NCBI GenBank assembly: GCA_016215305.1 | Contig: JACRKI010000168.1 | Location: 1 to 6,637, forward strand | Length of the DNA: 6,637 nt | Source: Candidatus Woesearchaeota archaeon | GTDB taxonomy: Archaea; Nanobdellota; Nanobdellia; Woesearchaeales; DSVV01 | Reading direction: 5' to 3' | Shown here: positions 1 through 4,977 of the stretch, one piece after another | How the letters are laid out: every line of letters starts with the position of its first letter | Numbering within the stretch: the first letter of the stretch is position 1 | The notes under the pieces: generated by a model | What the model saw: only the letters and a program-made list of their open reading frames with translations | Database searches by the model: none | What the model was told of the DNA's origin: nothing | Position numbers and translations under genes: made by a program

Positions 1-104
1 AGAATTTTTCGGATAAGAGAATCATATGTAGGCATGTGCTCTTTTTTTTTGATAAAATCAAGCATTTGTTTTGTTGCAAAGGAAACTTGGATTGTGGTTG
101 CCAT
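1..104 (-). CDS. Partial RHH-like (VapB/CopG-type) antitoxin, C-terminus cut by window edge
   Basis: Reading leftwards from an ATG at 104, 34 codons stay open to the window edge. The peptide begins MATTIQVSFATKQMLDFIKK and continues with a short Lys/Glu stretch, then TYDSLIRKI. This is the familiar start of small archaeal antitoxin-like proteins: a beta strand (TTIQVS) that pairs in a ribbon-helix-helix dimer, then a first helix (ATKQMLDFIKK), then the turn and start of helix two (TYDSLIRKI). Such proteins bind their own promoter as dimers and neutralise a toxin encoded next door, usually a VapC or RelE family protein. No toxin can be seen because the window ends. The start is supported by a TATA-like element about 28 nt upstream, which predicts a leaderless mRNA. 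It lies 99 bp downstream of the glutamine synthetase gene on the same strand, with its own promoter. Family assignment rests on 34 residues only. Confidence 0.6.
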   Translation of the reverse strand, partial: MATTIQVSFATKQMLDFIKKKEHMPTYDSLIRKI

Positions 105-106
105 AA

Positions 107-135
107 ACTATAGCTATAACTATAACTATTTAAAT
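107..135 (-). promoter_or_regulatory. TATA box and hexamer-repeat operator of the partial antitoxin gene
   Basis: On the minus strand TTTAAATA (134-127) lies about 28 nt before the ATG at 104, the right place for an archaeal TATA box with transcription starting at or next to the start codon. Between the box and the start there are four 6-bp units on the plus strand: ACTATA (107-112), GCTATA (113-118), ACTATA (119-124) and ACTATT (125-130). They include the perfect palindrome TATAGCTATA (109-118). Short repeated half-sites at the promoter are typical of autoregulating ribbon-helix-helix antitoxins, so this may be the operator; that is inference. Confidence 0.55.
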
Positions 136-145
136 TTTTTGGAAG

Positions 146-196
146 AAAAAATGAGTGAAGAAAGATAAAAAAGAAAATAAATGAAAAAAAGAAAAA
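146..196 (-). terminator. Oligo-T run-out terminator after glutamine synthetase
   Basis: Just past the glutamine synthetase stop codon the minus strand carries four T tracts: T5 (196-192), T7 (190-184), T6 (172-167) and T6 (151-146), with no stable hairpin needed. Archaeal RNA polymerase stops intrinsically at such oligo-U runs. The downstream antitoxin gene has its own TATA box, which fits termination here. Confidence 0.55.
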
Positions 197-203
197 TTAT
201 TTC

Positions 204-1271
204 TTATTTTCCCATAACTGTTTTCATGACCATCGCTTCAACAACGTATGGATCCGCGTTTGCGCAAGGACGTCTATCTTCAAGATATCCTTTATGATCA
301 ACAGCAACTTGCCAAGGGATACGAATACTTGCACCTCTGTCAGAAACTCCTGCACTAAATTCTTTATAACTAGCAGTTTCATGAATTCCTGTAAGTCTTT
401 GTTGAATTCCATCACCATACACTGCAATGTGCGCATCATGATTTGCTCTCAAGCGATCAATTATTAGCGGAAAGTGTACATCAGTTGCCCGCATTTCTTT
501 TGTGGAAAAATTTGTATGCATGCCAGCACCATTCCAATCTTTCTCTGGTTTTGCAGCAAAAGATGCAACAACACCATATTGTTCTGCAATTCTTGCAATG
601 AGATATCGTGCAACCAGAGAATCATCTGCAACGCGAAGGGGATCACTCGTTGGTGTTCCATTCCCCATTTGCCATTCCCATTGACCGGGCATAACTTCTG
701 AATTTCCTCCTGCTATGAGAAGTTTTGCGTCAAGACACACGAACAAATGTTTTTCCATGATTTCTCTTCCAGAAATTCTATCTGCACCAACAGCACAATA
801 ATAAGGTCCTTGTTGAGCAGGAAAACCCTTTTCCGGAAACCCTGCTGGTCTTCCAGTATCTGCTCGTAAAAATGTATATTCTTGTTCAAGTCCAAACCAG
901 AATTCCTGGTCTTTAAATTCTTCAGCGAGAGCTCGCAATGCTGCTCTTGTATTTGAGGGGTGTGGAACATTTCCTGGAACAAGCATCACTTCATTAACAA
1001 CTAAGATTGAAGTGTACTTTGGATTCGCTGTTGTTCGAATAGGGTCAAGATAAACACGAACTGGTTTTAAGACACAATCAGATTTATCACCTGTTGCTTG
1101 TTCAGTACTGCTTCCATCAAATCCCCATATAGGAATGTGTGATAGTCCTTCTGATGAAGTCAGAGTATCTATTGTTATACCATCTTTTAATTCAAGAATT
1201 CTTGGTTTCCCACGTATGCCTGCTGTTGGTTTCACACCATCCATCCACAAATATTCTGCAATTACTTTCAT
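204..1271 (-). CDS. Glutamine synthetase, type II (eukaryote-like GSII)
   Basis: This 355-residue protein makes glutamine from glutamate, ammonia and ATP in the cytoplasm. It is the type II form, not the roughly 440-470-residue type I usual in archaea. The order of motifs is clear: beta-grasp region with WGFDGSST (49-56, Asp52 as the likely catalytic base), metal-binding EQE (Glu129, Glu131), YYCAVGAD (157-164), GGNSEVMPGQWEWQ (188-201, Glu192 and Glu199), NGAGMHTN (247-254, His252), RLTGIHETA (292-300, Arg292 and Glu298), RGASIRIP (312-319) and EDRRP (331-335). No key residue appears missing and the length fits GSII. The ATG at 1271 follows a strong Shine-Dalgarno, GGAGGGG (1284-1278), 6 nt away. 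It is divergent from an Lrp/AsnC regulator, which suggests nitrogen or amino-acid control. The family call is firm; glnA or glnII would be the usual symbol, but I leave it open. Confidence 0.95.
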   Translation of the reverse strand: MKVIAEYLWMDGVKPTAGIRGKPRILELKDGITIDTLTSSEGLSHIPIWGFDGSSTEQATGDKSDCVLKPVRVYLDPIRTTANPKYTSILVVNEVMLVPGNVPHPSNTRAALRALAEEFKDQEFWFGLEQEYTFLRADTGRPAGFPEKGFPAQQGPYYCAVGADRISGREIMEKHLFVCLDAKLLIAGGNSEVMPGQWEWQMGNGTPTSDPLRVADDSLVARYLIARIAEQYGVVASFAAKPEKDWNGAGMHTNFSTKEMRATDVHFPLIIDRLRANHDAHIAVYGDGIQQRLTGIHETASYKEFSAGVSDRGASIRIPWQVAVDHKGYLEDRRPCANADPYVVEAMVMKTVMGK

Positions 1272-1277
1272 ACATAA

Positions 1278-1284
1278 CCCCTCC
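1278..1284 (-). promoter_or_regulatory. Strong Shine-Dalgarno of glutamine synthetase
   Basis: GGAGGGG on the minus strand, 6 nt before the ATG at 1271, fixes that start. A second ATG at 1275 is out of frame. This is the only first gene in the window with a classical Shine-Dalgarno; the other promoter-proximal genes look leaderless. It implies that the mRNA has a real 5' leader. Confidence 0.8.
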
Positions 1285-1304
1285 TTTTTTCTGTCATCAA
1301 ATCT

Positions 1305-1390
1305 TTTTCTTATCGATCACTTTTTCCGATCACTGTTTCGCTTGCTGGGAGCAAACTGGATGTTATTCTGATTTGAAAGATATTAATAAT
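1305..1390 (-). promoter_or_regulatory. Candidate leader and promoter of glutamine synthetase with repeats
   Basis: Upstream of the Shine-Dalgarno is a direct repeat of CGATCACT on the plus strand (1314-1321 and 1327-1334, 13 bp apart) and a short perfect inverted repeat TTGCT-GGG-AGCAA (1342-1354). An AT-rich element, ATTATTAATA on the minus strand (1390-1381), is the best TATA candidate and would give a leader of about 85-95 nt. A weaker candidate, GATAAGAAAA near 1315-1306, would start RNA almost at the Shine-Dalgarno. The transcription start is therefore unsettled. Confidence 0.35.
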
Positions 1391-1392
1391 TA

Positions 1393-1450
1393 TTTCAAGA
1401 TTTTTGAAACAAACATTCAATTAAAAAAGAAATTTTAAACATTTGTTTAA
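1393..1450. promoter_or_regulatory. Two inverted repeats, candidate Lrp operators between divergent genes
   Basis: Two symmetric sites lie in the divergent spacer: TTTCAA-gattt-TTGAAA (1393-1409) and TTAAACA-TT-TGTTTAA (1435-1450). The second is a perfect 7+2+7 palindrome ending 9 bp before the TATA core of the regulator gene. Lrp/AsnC dimers often bind imperfect palindromes of about this size close to their own promoters. Binding by the adjacent regulator is inference. Confidence 0.5.
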
Positions 1451-1459
1451 CAAAAGCAA

Positions 1460-1465
1460 TATAAA
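1460..1465 (+). promoter_or_regulatory. TATA box of the Lrp/AsnC gene
   Basis: TATAAA lies 32 nt before the ATG at 1492 and is preceded by an A-rich stretch that could act as BRE. There is no Shine-Dalgarno before the ATG, so the message is predicted to be leaderless or to have a leader of only a few nt. Confidence 0.6.
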
Positions 1466-1491
1466 GACAAACAAGCTAAACAAACGAGAAC

Positions 1492-1938
1492 ATGGACATC
1501 GACAAAAAAGACAAAGCAATACTCAACACCATGTTAGAAAACTCTCGTCTCAGCTATCGTCAGATCGCGAAAAAGACAGGGATGAGCGTTGCGACAGTGA
1601 TGCACAGAGTCAACGCACTTGAAGAAAAAAAGATAATCAAAAAATATACTGCGCTTTTCGATTATGAGCAGTTGAATTATGACATTACAGTCATTATCGA
1701 GATGCAGGTCAGCAAAGGAAAGCTCGAAAATGTTGAAAAGAAGATTGCGAAGCATCCGAATGTGGTTGCGGTGTATGACGTGACTGGCGCGTTTGACATT
1801 ATTATCATCGCGAAGTTCAAGACGCGAAAAGCAATGGATGTATTTTTGAAGGAAATTCAGACGTATGATTTCGTTCTCAGAACAAACACACAATTGGTTC
1901 TGAAAACAATGAAAGAAGAGGAGATTTTTGTGCAGTGA
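1492..1938 (+). CDS. Lrp/AsnC-family transcriptional regulator
   Basis: This 148-residue protein has the standard two-part Lrp/AsnC build. The N-terminal winged helix-turn-helix covers about residues 1-60: the opening MDIDKKDKAILNTMLENSRL is close to family consensus, followed by SYRQIAKKTGMSVATVMHRV as the DNA-reading helices. The C-terminal RAM ligand-binding and oligomerisation domain covers about 63-140, with the conserved turn VTGAFD (97-102, Gly99). Members form dimers and octamers, sense amino acids or related metabolites, and regulate themselves and neighbours. The gene is divergent from glutamine synthetase across 220 bp containing two good inverted repeats, so control of glutamine synthesis is a fair guess. 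The ligand cannot be told from sequence. The start is supported by the TATA box 32 nt upstream and by alignment with the family N-terminus. Confidence 0.93.
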   Translation: MDIDKKDKAILNTMLENSRLSYRQIAKKTGMSVATVMHRVNALEEKKIIKKYTALFDYEQLNYDITVIIEMQVSKGKLENVEKKIAKHPNVVAVYDVTGAFDIIIIAKFKTRKAMDVFLKEIQTYDFVLRTNTQLVLKTMKEEEIFVQ

Positions 1939-2060
1939 AGAGGAAGTTCTGAATCGCCAAGTTTTGCACAACACACGCACGAGCAACGCTAAGGTATTTC
2001 GAAACGCAAAGCGTTTAGTAATCCTTTGAGCAAAGCCCAAAGTATCTTTATATAATTATC
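1939..2060. other. Non-coding spacer with short triloop palindromes
   Basis: No convincing gene is seen downstream of the regulator. The spacer holds a perfect hairpin AAACGC-AAA-GCGTTT (2002-2016), a second small one CTTTG-AG-CAAAG (2024-2035), and two words found elsewhere in the window: CGAGCAACGC (1980-1989, again at 5478-5487) and GGTATTTCGAAA (1993-2004, again at 3748-3759). A TATA-like CTTTATATAA at 2046-2055 has no clear gene after it. Confidence 0.5.
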
Positions 2061-2089
2061 ATTTTTTGAAGAAAATTATATCAAAAAAT
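2061..2089. terminator. Two-way terminator-like hairpin between convergent genes
   Basis: ATTTTTTGA (2061-2069) and TCAAAAAAT (2081-2089) form a perfect 9-bp stem around an 11-nt loop. Each strand gives a T6 tract, so the element can stop transcription from the regulator (plus) and from adenylate kinase (minus). An overlapping 8-bp pair, ATATAATT (2050-2057) with AATTATAT (2074-2081), could compete with it. Confidence 0.55.
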
Positions 2090-2175
2090 AAAATCAAAAT
2101 TATTGTGTTCGCCAGAGCTTTTCTTGGTGCGAGTATTAGCGATGCTTGTTCGTGAAAAATGTTAGAAGAGAAAAA

Positions 2176-2820
2176 TTATTTCTTTAAAACACCAACAATA
2201 TCTTCAAATACTTTCTCAATCAACTGATCGCCATCAATCTCAAATAAGAGATTCTTCTTTTTGTAATATGAAATAAGCGGTTCAGTGAGTGTTCGATACG
2301 TTTCCATGCGTTTGTGAATGGTTTCTGGCTTGTCATCATTGCGGAAAATAAGTTTCTCTCCGCAACTGTCGCAGTGATCTTTTTTCTTAGGAGGATTGGA
2401 TTCAAGATGAAAGATTTTGCCGCATTTCGGACAGCTTCGTCTGCCTGATAATCGTCGAATGAGAACAGCTTCATCAACAAAAATGCTAATTACTCCATCA
2501 AGTTCCTGATGCAATTCTTTCAAAAGCGCGCCAAATCCTTCTGCCTGAGGAATGGTGCGGGGAAAGCCATCGAGCAAATAGCCATTTTTGCAATCGGATT
2601 TTTGTAATCTGTCCTTAATCAATCCAAGCGTGATAGAATCATCCACTAATTTTCCAGCTTTAAGAATCGCATCTGCTTTCTTACCCAGTTCTGTCTGCTC
2701 TTTTATTGCAGCGCGAAACATATCCCCTGTAGAAATCTGAGGAATAGAATATTTTTTGCATAAGAGCTGTGCCTGTGTTCCCTTGCCCACACCCGGTGGT
2801 CCTAAAAAAACGAGTCGCAT
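2176..2820 (-). CDS. adk: Adenylate kinase, long form with zinc-type LID
   Basis: This 214-residue nucleotide kinase interconverts ATP + AMP and 2 ADP in the cytoplasm. It has the P-loop GPPGVGKGT (7-15), the AMP-binding STGD (30-33), DGFPR (84-88), and a LID insertion from about 122 to 162. The LID carries four cysteines in C130-x2-C133 and C150-x2-C153, a structural zinc site. This is the bacterial/eukaryotic long form (about 210-220 residues), not the trimeric archaeal AdkA type of about 190 residues. The gene starts 5 nt after the vapC stop codon, so read-through from vapBC is possible. However, there is no Shine-Dalgarno, and a TATA box inside vapC lies 27 nt upstream, which points to an independent leaderless mRNA. 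The ATG at 2820 gives the canonical N-terminus MRLVFLGPPG. Confidence 0.95.
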   Translation of the reverse strand: MRLVFLGPPGVGKGTQAQLLCKKYSIPQISTGDMFRAAIKEQTELGKKADAILKAGKLVDDSITLGLIKDRLQKSDCKNGYLLDGFPRTIPQAEGFGALLKELHQELDGVISIFVDEAVLIRRLSGRRSCPKCGKIFHLESNPPKKKDHCDSCGEKLIFRNDDKPETIHKRMETYRTLTEPLISYYKKKNLLFEIDGDQLIEKVFEDIVGVLKK

Positions 2821-2825
2821 AAGAT

Positions 2826-3215
2826 TTATTTTTTTGTATTGTTTATATGCTTTACTTTTTTTACAAACTCAACGCCTTTCATCTTCTCAAATTCTTTATC
2901 TCCGGTGACAAAAGAACAATAATTTTCTAAAGCAAATGTATACCCGACAGCGTCAAAGAAAGAAATGTCATCTTTCCGTGAGTCTACTCGAAATTGCATT
3001 GCTTTTATTAGTGTTGACAATAAAACCGGCCTGCAAAATGGCTCAAGTTTCCGCTGCCAATAATCAGCAGTAATTTTATCATGTTTTCTATAGATAAGCC
3101 CGTAAAATTCAGCGAAAGTAGGATCGGCAATGATTATATCTTCATGAAGAAGAGAAGTGAATTTTGGATTTCCCTGATGTATTTCAATAAGAGCATAGGT
3201 ATCAAGGCATTTCAT
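2826..3215 (-). CDS. vapC: VapC-type PIN-domain ribonuclease toxin
   Basis: This 129-residue PIN-domain protein fits VapC toxins, Mg/Mn-dependent RNases that cut tRNA, rRNA or mRNA and are held inactive by their VapB partner. It opens with MKCLDTYALIEI, the typical first strand with the acidic Asp5. Other likely metal-binding acids are Glu36 (FAEFYG), Asp88 (FFDAVGYTFA) and Asp106 (VTGDKEF). All four expected acids are present, so it looks active. The ATG directly abuts the TAG of the antitoxin gene with no gap, which argues for translational coupling. The C-terminal codons overlap the presumed adk promoter. A chromosomally tamed member with another role is possible, but the paired antitoxin favours a toxin. 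Confidence 0.88.
   Translation of the reverse strand: MKCLDTYALIEIHQGNPKFTSLLHEDIIIADPTFAEFYGLIYRKHDKITADYWQRKLEPFCRPVLLSTLIKAMQFRVDSRKDDISFFDAVGYTFALENYCSFVTGDKEFEKMKGVEFVKKVKHINNTKK
2842..2847 (-). promoter_or_regulatory. Internal TATA box for adk inside the 3' end of vapC
   Basis: TATAAA on the minus strand (2847-2842) begins 27 nt before the adk ATG, the same spacing as at the other predicted leaderless genes here. It would keep an essential housekeeping gene expressed when the toxin-antitoxin promoter is repressed. This is position and sequence evidence only. Confidence 0.5.
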
Positions 3216-3443
3216 CTACAACCACTTACTTTCCAACATTTTGCGATGCTCTCGAAAGTCTTTTTCTGTAATCTTCACTCCCATTCTCTTTCCAAAACCA
3301 AATAACTCCTTGAGGGGATTTTCTTTCTGAGTAATCTCAAGAGCAACTTCCTGTCCTTCTTTGAGATGGAGAGCAGTTGCTTCCTCTTTTGGAATAAGAA
3401 CTCCAATTGAATTTCCCCATTTCTTTATTTTACAGACAATCAT
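3216..3443 (-). CDS. vapB: AbrB/SpoVT-type VapB antitoxin
   Basis: With the ATG at 3443 this is a 75-residue protein. Residues about 4-38 form a SpoVT-AbrB swapped-hairpin DNA-binding domain, with the signature KIKKWGNSIGVLIPKE and a following GQEVALEI strand. The C-terminal half (about 42-75, basic and acidic helices ending KMLESKWL) would wrap the VapC toxin and block its active site. The dimer is expected to repress its own promoter, alone or with VapC. A GTG at 3452 would add three residues, but the ATG gives the family-typical N-terminus and better promoter spacing. It is the first gene of the vapB-vapC pair, whose stop and start codons touch. Repeated AGTTAATT words upstream are probable operator half-sites. 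Confidence 0.85.
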   Translation of the reverse strand: MIVCKIKKWGNSIGVLIPKEEATALHLKEGQEVALEITQKENPLKELFGFGKRMGVKITEKDFREHRKMLESKWL

Positions 3444-3454
3444 AATAATCACCG

Positions 3455-3501
3455 TAGTTATTAGTTAATTTTTAGTTAATTAATTATACACGGAATTAAC
3501 T
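3455..3501 (-). promoter_or_regulatory. vapBC promoter and candidate VapB operator repeats
   Basis: The AT-rich spacer holds AGTTAATT twice in direct orientation (3463-3470 and 3474-3481, exactly 11 bp apart, one helical turn) and once inverted as AATTAACT (3494-3501), plus a partial TAGTTA at 3455-3460. Two TATA candidates lie among them on the minus strand: TAAAAATTA (from 3474) and TATAAT (3488-3483). Repressor binding to the repeats would cover either, as expected for toxin-antitoxin autoregulation. Confidence 0.55.
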
Positions 3502-3503
3502 GA

Positions 3504-3509
3504 TATAAA
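3504..3509 (+). promoter_or_regulatory. Plus-strand TATA box facing a structured non-coding block
   Basis: TATAAA within GATATAAAA points rightwards, away from vapB. At the spacing used elsewhere, transcription would begin near 3530-3536, just before a block rich in inverted repeats and lacking any protein gene. It may drive a small RNA, or may be a chance match in AT-rich sequence. Confidence 0.35.
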
Positions 3510-3529
3510 AATGTTTCGAGAACTATTCA

Positions 3530-3765
3530 TCTCTTAAACCATTTTGCGTTAGTTGAATTATAGAGAGCTTTGAATAACTATTTTTTGTACGATTCAAAGC
3601 GGTTCTGTTTAGAACCACAGGTCAAAGACCGAGCATGAAACGAAAGTGTCTTACTAATATTGAGAGACCAGTGGTTCTTAACGCATTACGAAATATCACA
3701 TATTGAAATTCGAGAGCGGACTTTGTCCATCGGAGATCCACTCAAGGGGTATTTCGAAATGTATT
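3530..3765. other. Gene-free structured block, candidate non-coding RNA
   Basis: No coding signal is visible on either strand. The block carries several stems: GCTTTGAAT/ATTCAAAGC (3567-3575 and 3592-3600, 9 bp perfect); GGTTCT/AGAACC (3601-3606 and 3611-3616); a longer alternative joining 3607-3623 with 3666-3682 (about 15 of 17 paired, including AGAACCAC with GTGGTTCT); GGTC-AAA-GACC (3620-3630); TGCGTTA/TAACGCA (3545-3551 and 3679-3685); and GGAC-TTT-GTCC (3718-3728). Some exclude each other. It could be an RNA gene, a long 3' untranslated region of the glycosyltransferase mRNA, or a decayed repeat cluster. No tRNA, C/D box, SRP or RNase P signature was recognised. Confidence 0.4.
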
Positions 3766-3824
3766 GAGAATTTTGAGAAAAAATCACCTAATATATCTCA
3801 AAAAGTGATTTTTTCAAAATTCTC
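3766..3824 (-). terminator. Long hairpin overlapping the end of the glycosyltransferase gene
   Basis: Arms 3766-3787 and 3805-3824 pair over about 20 bp with one 2-nt bulge (3775-3776). On the minus strand the first arm is the last coding segment of the glycosyltransferase, the stop codon is in the loop, and the second arm includes a T6 tract (3783-3778). This suits a terminator or an mRNA 3'-end protector. The second arm is close to an inverted copy of the final codons. Confidence 0.55.
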
Positions 3825-4856
3825 TATAGTTATATCCAATTTCTCAAAAAACGCTTTATTTTCATCCCAATGTATTTTCTGAATATTTTTTCTATAATGC
3901 TCTTTATTGTCCAAGAACAAAGTGAAATTCTCAGCAGTAATTTCAGGAACAGTCACTCCATATCCAAGTTTGTCTAAGTAATATCCATTCAATATTTGTT
4001 CAAACTGCCGATGAACAGGAATCGCGAAAATAGGTTTTTCCAGATACAATGCTTCAGAAAGCGTGGTGAAGCCGCCGTTAATAATGACTGCGTCAGCAGT
4101 CGCGAGATCGACAAGATGTTCGTTGTCGTTGAATCTCTTGAACTGCAAATTCCCGACAATTTCTTCGCGATTAAATCCATACAAAATAAATGTTCTGTCA
4201 ATCTGCTTCAAGACAGAAATGAGTTTAGTATAGCTTGGAGATGTTTGATACACAAAAATATGCCCATTGGTTTGATATTTTTTCTTTTTGAGTTCCTGGA
4301 TTTCATGACGAATAAGTGGAGGAAGAAGCGTTGTGTTTTTTTTGATAAGAGAAGGAAAAAAGAAAGAGATGATCAATGTCTCAGCAGGAAAAGGAACAAA
4401 GCCGTGAATTACTGCGCGGGAATAGAGTTCAGATATTTTTTGCGAAGGAATATCTTCAATCGCAGTGTTGGTAATGTTGTGTTGATTGTCGATGCTGATG
4501 CAGGGAACGCGAAATATTTTTGCCCAATACAGGCAAAACGGCTCGAAATCTGTAATCGCCAGATCTGGGTTGTGGCGAAGAAAGAAAGCAGGATAGCGAA
4601 GTGACGCGAGAAGCATCAAGGGAAATTTGAGGAGATTGATTCCGCCAGTCAAAACGCTGCTGACCGTGTTGTTGATATAATACATGTGAAAGCCGAGAAT
4701 GCGATGCACAGGATAGAATTTTTTCAAATATCTATACCCTTTTCCATGACTGAAAACATGAACTGTATTTTTTTTCTTGAGATGTTCAATGAGAAGGTGT
4801 GCGCGCAGTGCGTGTCCGTTTCCTTCCCCTGCGACACCGTAAAAGATTGTTGCCAT
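3798..4856 (-). CDS. MurG-like GT-B glycosyltransferase (MJ1255-type)
   Basis: This 352-residue protein has a two-domain GT-B shape. The N-terminal domain starts MATIFYGVAGEGNGHALRA, with the glycine-rich GEGNGH loop (10-15) seen in MurG and MJ1255-like transferases. The C-terminal nucleotide-sugar domain has INGGFTTLSEAL (259-270), then LEKPIFAIPVHRQFEQ (272-287), placing Glu268 and Gln284/Gln287 where MurG-like enzymes contact the sugar donor. A hydrophobic stretch around 73-93 (LLKFPLMLLASLRYPAFF) may attach it to the membrane. It probably moves a sugar from a nucleotide donor to a lipid or surface glycan; donor and acceptor cannot be deduced. It stands alone on the minus strand, divergent from the ribosomal operon, with a TATA box giving a likely leaderless mRNA. 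Its last codons form half of a strong hairpin. Confidence 0.8.
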   Translation of the reverse strand: MATIFYGVAGEGNGHALRAHLLIEHLKKKNTVHVFSHGKGYRYLKKFYPVHRILGFHMYYINNTVSSVLTGGINLLKFPLMLLASLRYPAFFLRHNPDLAITDFEPFCLYWAKIFRVPCISIDNQHNITNTAIEDIPSQKISELYSRAVIHGFVPFPAETLIISFFFPSLIKKNTTLLPPLIRHEIQELKKKKYQTNGHIFVYQTSPSYTKLISVLKQIDRTFILYGFNREEIVGNLQFKRFNDNEHLVDLATADAVIINGGFTTLSEALYLEKPIFAIPVHRQFEQILNGYYLDKLGYGVTVPEITAENFTLFLDNKEHYRKNIQKIHWDENKAFFEKLDITIENFEKITF

Positions 4857-4876
4857 TCTAAACGCTACTATGAGGT

Positions 4877-4886
4877 ATTATAAAAA
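4877..4886 (-). promoter_or_regulatory. TATA box of the glycosyltransferase gene
   Basis: TTTTTATAAT on the minus strand has its TATAAT core starting 26 nt before the ATG at 4856. There is no Shine-Dalgarno, so a leaderless message is predicted. Confidence 0.6.
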
Positions 4887-4918
4887 GTTCATGTTTAAGA
4901 TTCATTTTTGTAAGGCAA

Positions 4919-4970
4919 AATAAAATTTTGAAATCGCCGAGCCACAGGCGAGGAGATTCAAAATTTTATT
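4919..4970. repeat. Composite hairpin between divergent promoters
   Basis: AATAAAATTTTGAA (4919-4932) and TTCAAAATTTTATT (4957-4970) form a perfect 14-bp outer stem. Inside, TCGCC (4934-4938) pairs with GGCGA (4947-4951) around GAGCCACA. It lies upstream of both TATA boxes, 7 nt from that of eS19, so as RNA it is probably not made from either promoter. It may act as a DNA insulator or cruciform, or be a relic of a dispersed element; its outer-AT, inner-GC plan matches the other junction hairpins here. Confidence 0.65.
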
Positions 4971-4977
4971 CGAAACA

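Noticed and set aside
107..130. Hexamer repeat as a CRISPR or microsatellite array
   Set aside because: Only four 6-bp units with no spacers; the position between TATA box and start makes an operator more likely.
1534..2040. 168-residue minus-strand reading frame opposite the Lrp gene
   Set aside because: Antisense to a clear Lrp/AsnC gene over most of its length; no domain or promoter seen.
3444..3452. GTG start for vapB
   Set aside because: Adds only three residues; the ATG at 3443 gives the usual AbrB N-terminus. Not excluded outright.
3530..3765. tRNA, C/D box or H/ACA guide RNA in the structured block
   Set aside because: No cloverleaf, no C (RTGATGA) and D (CTGA) box pair, and no clear ACA-ended hairpin was found on either strand; left as an unassigned structured region.
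3996..4604. 202-residue plus-strand reading frame opposite the glycosyltransferase
   Set aside because: It is antisense to a well-supported gene, has no recognisable motif, and its composition is that of a shadow frame.
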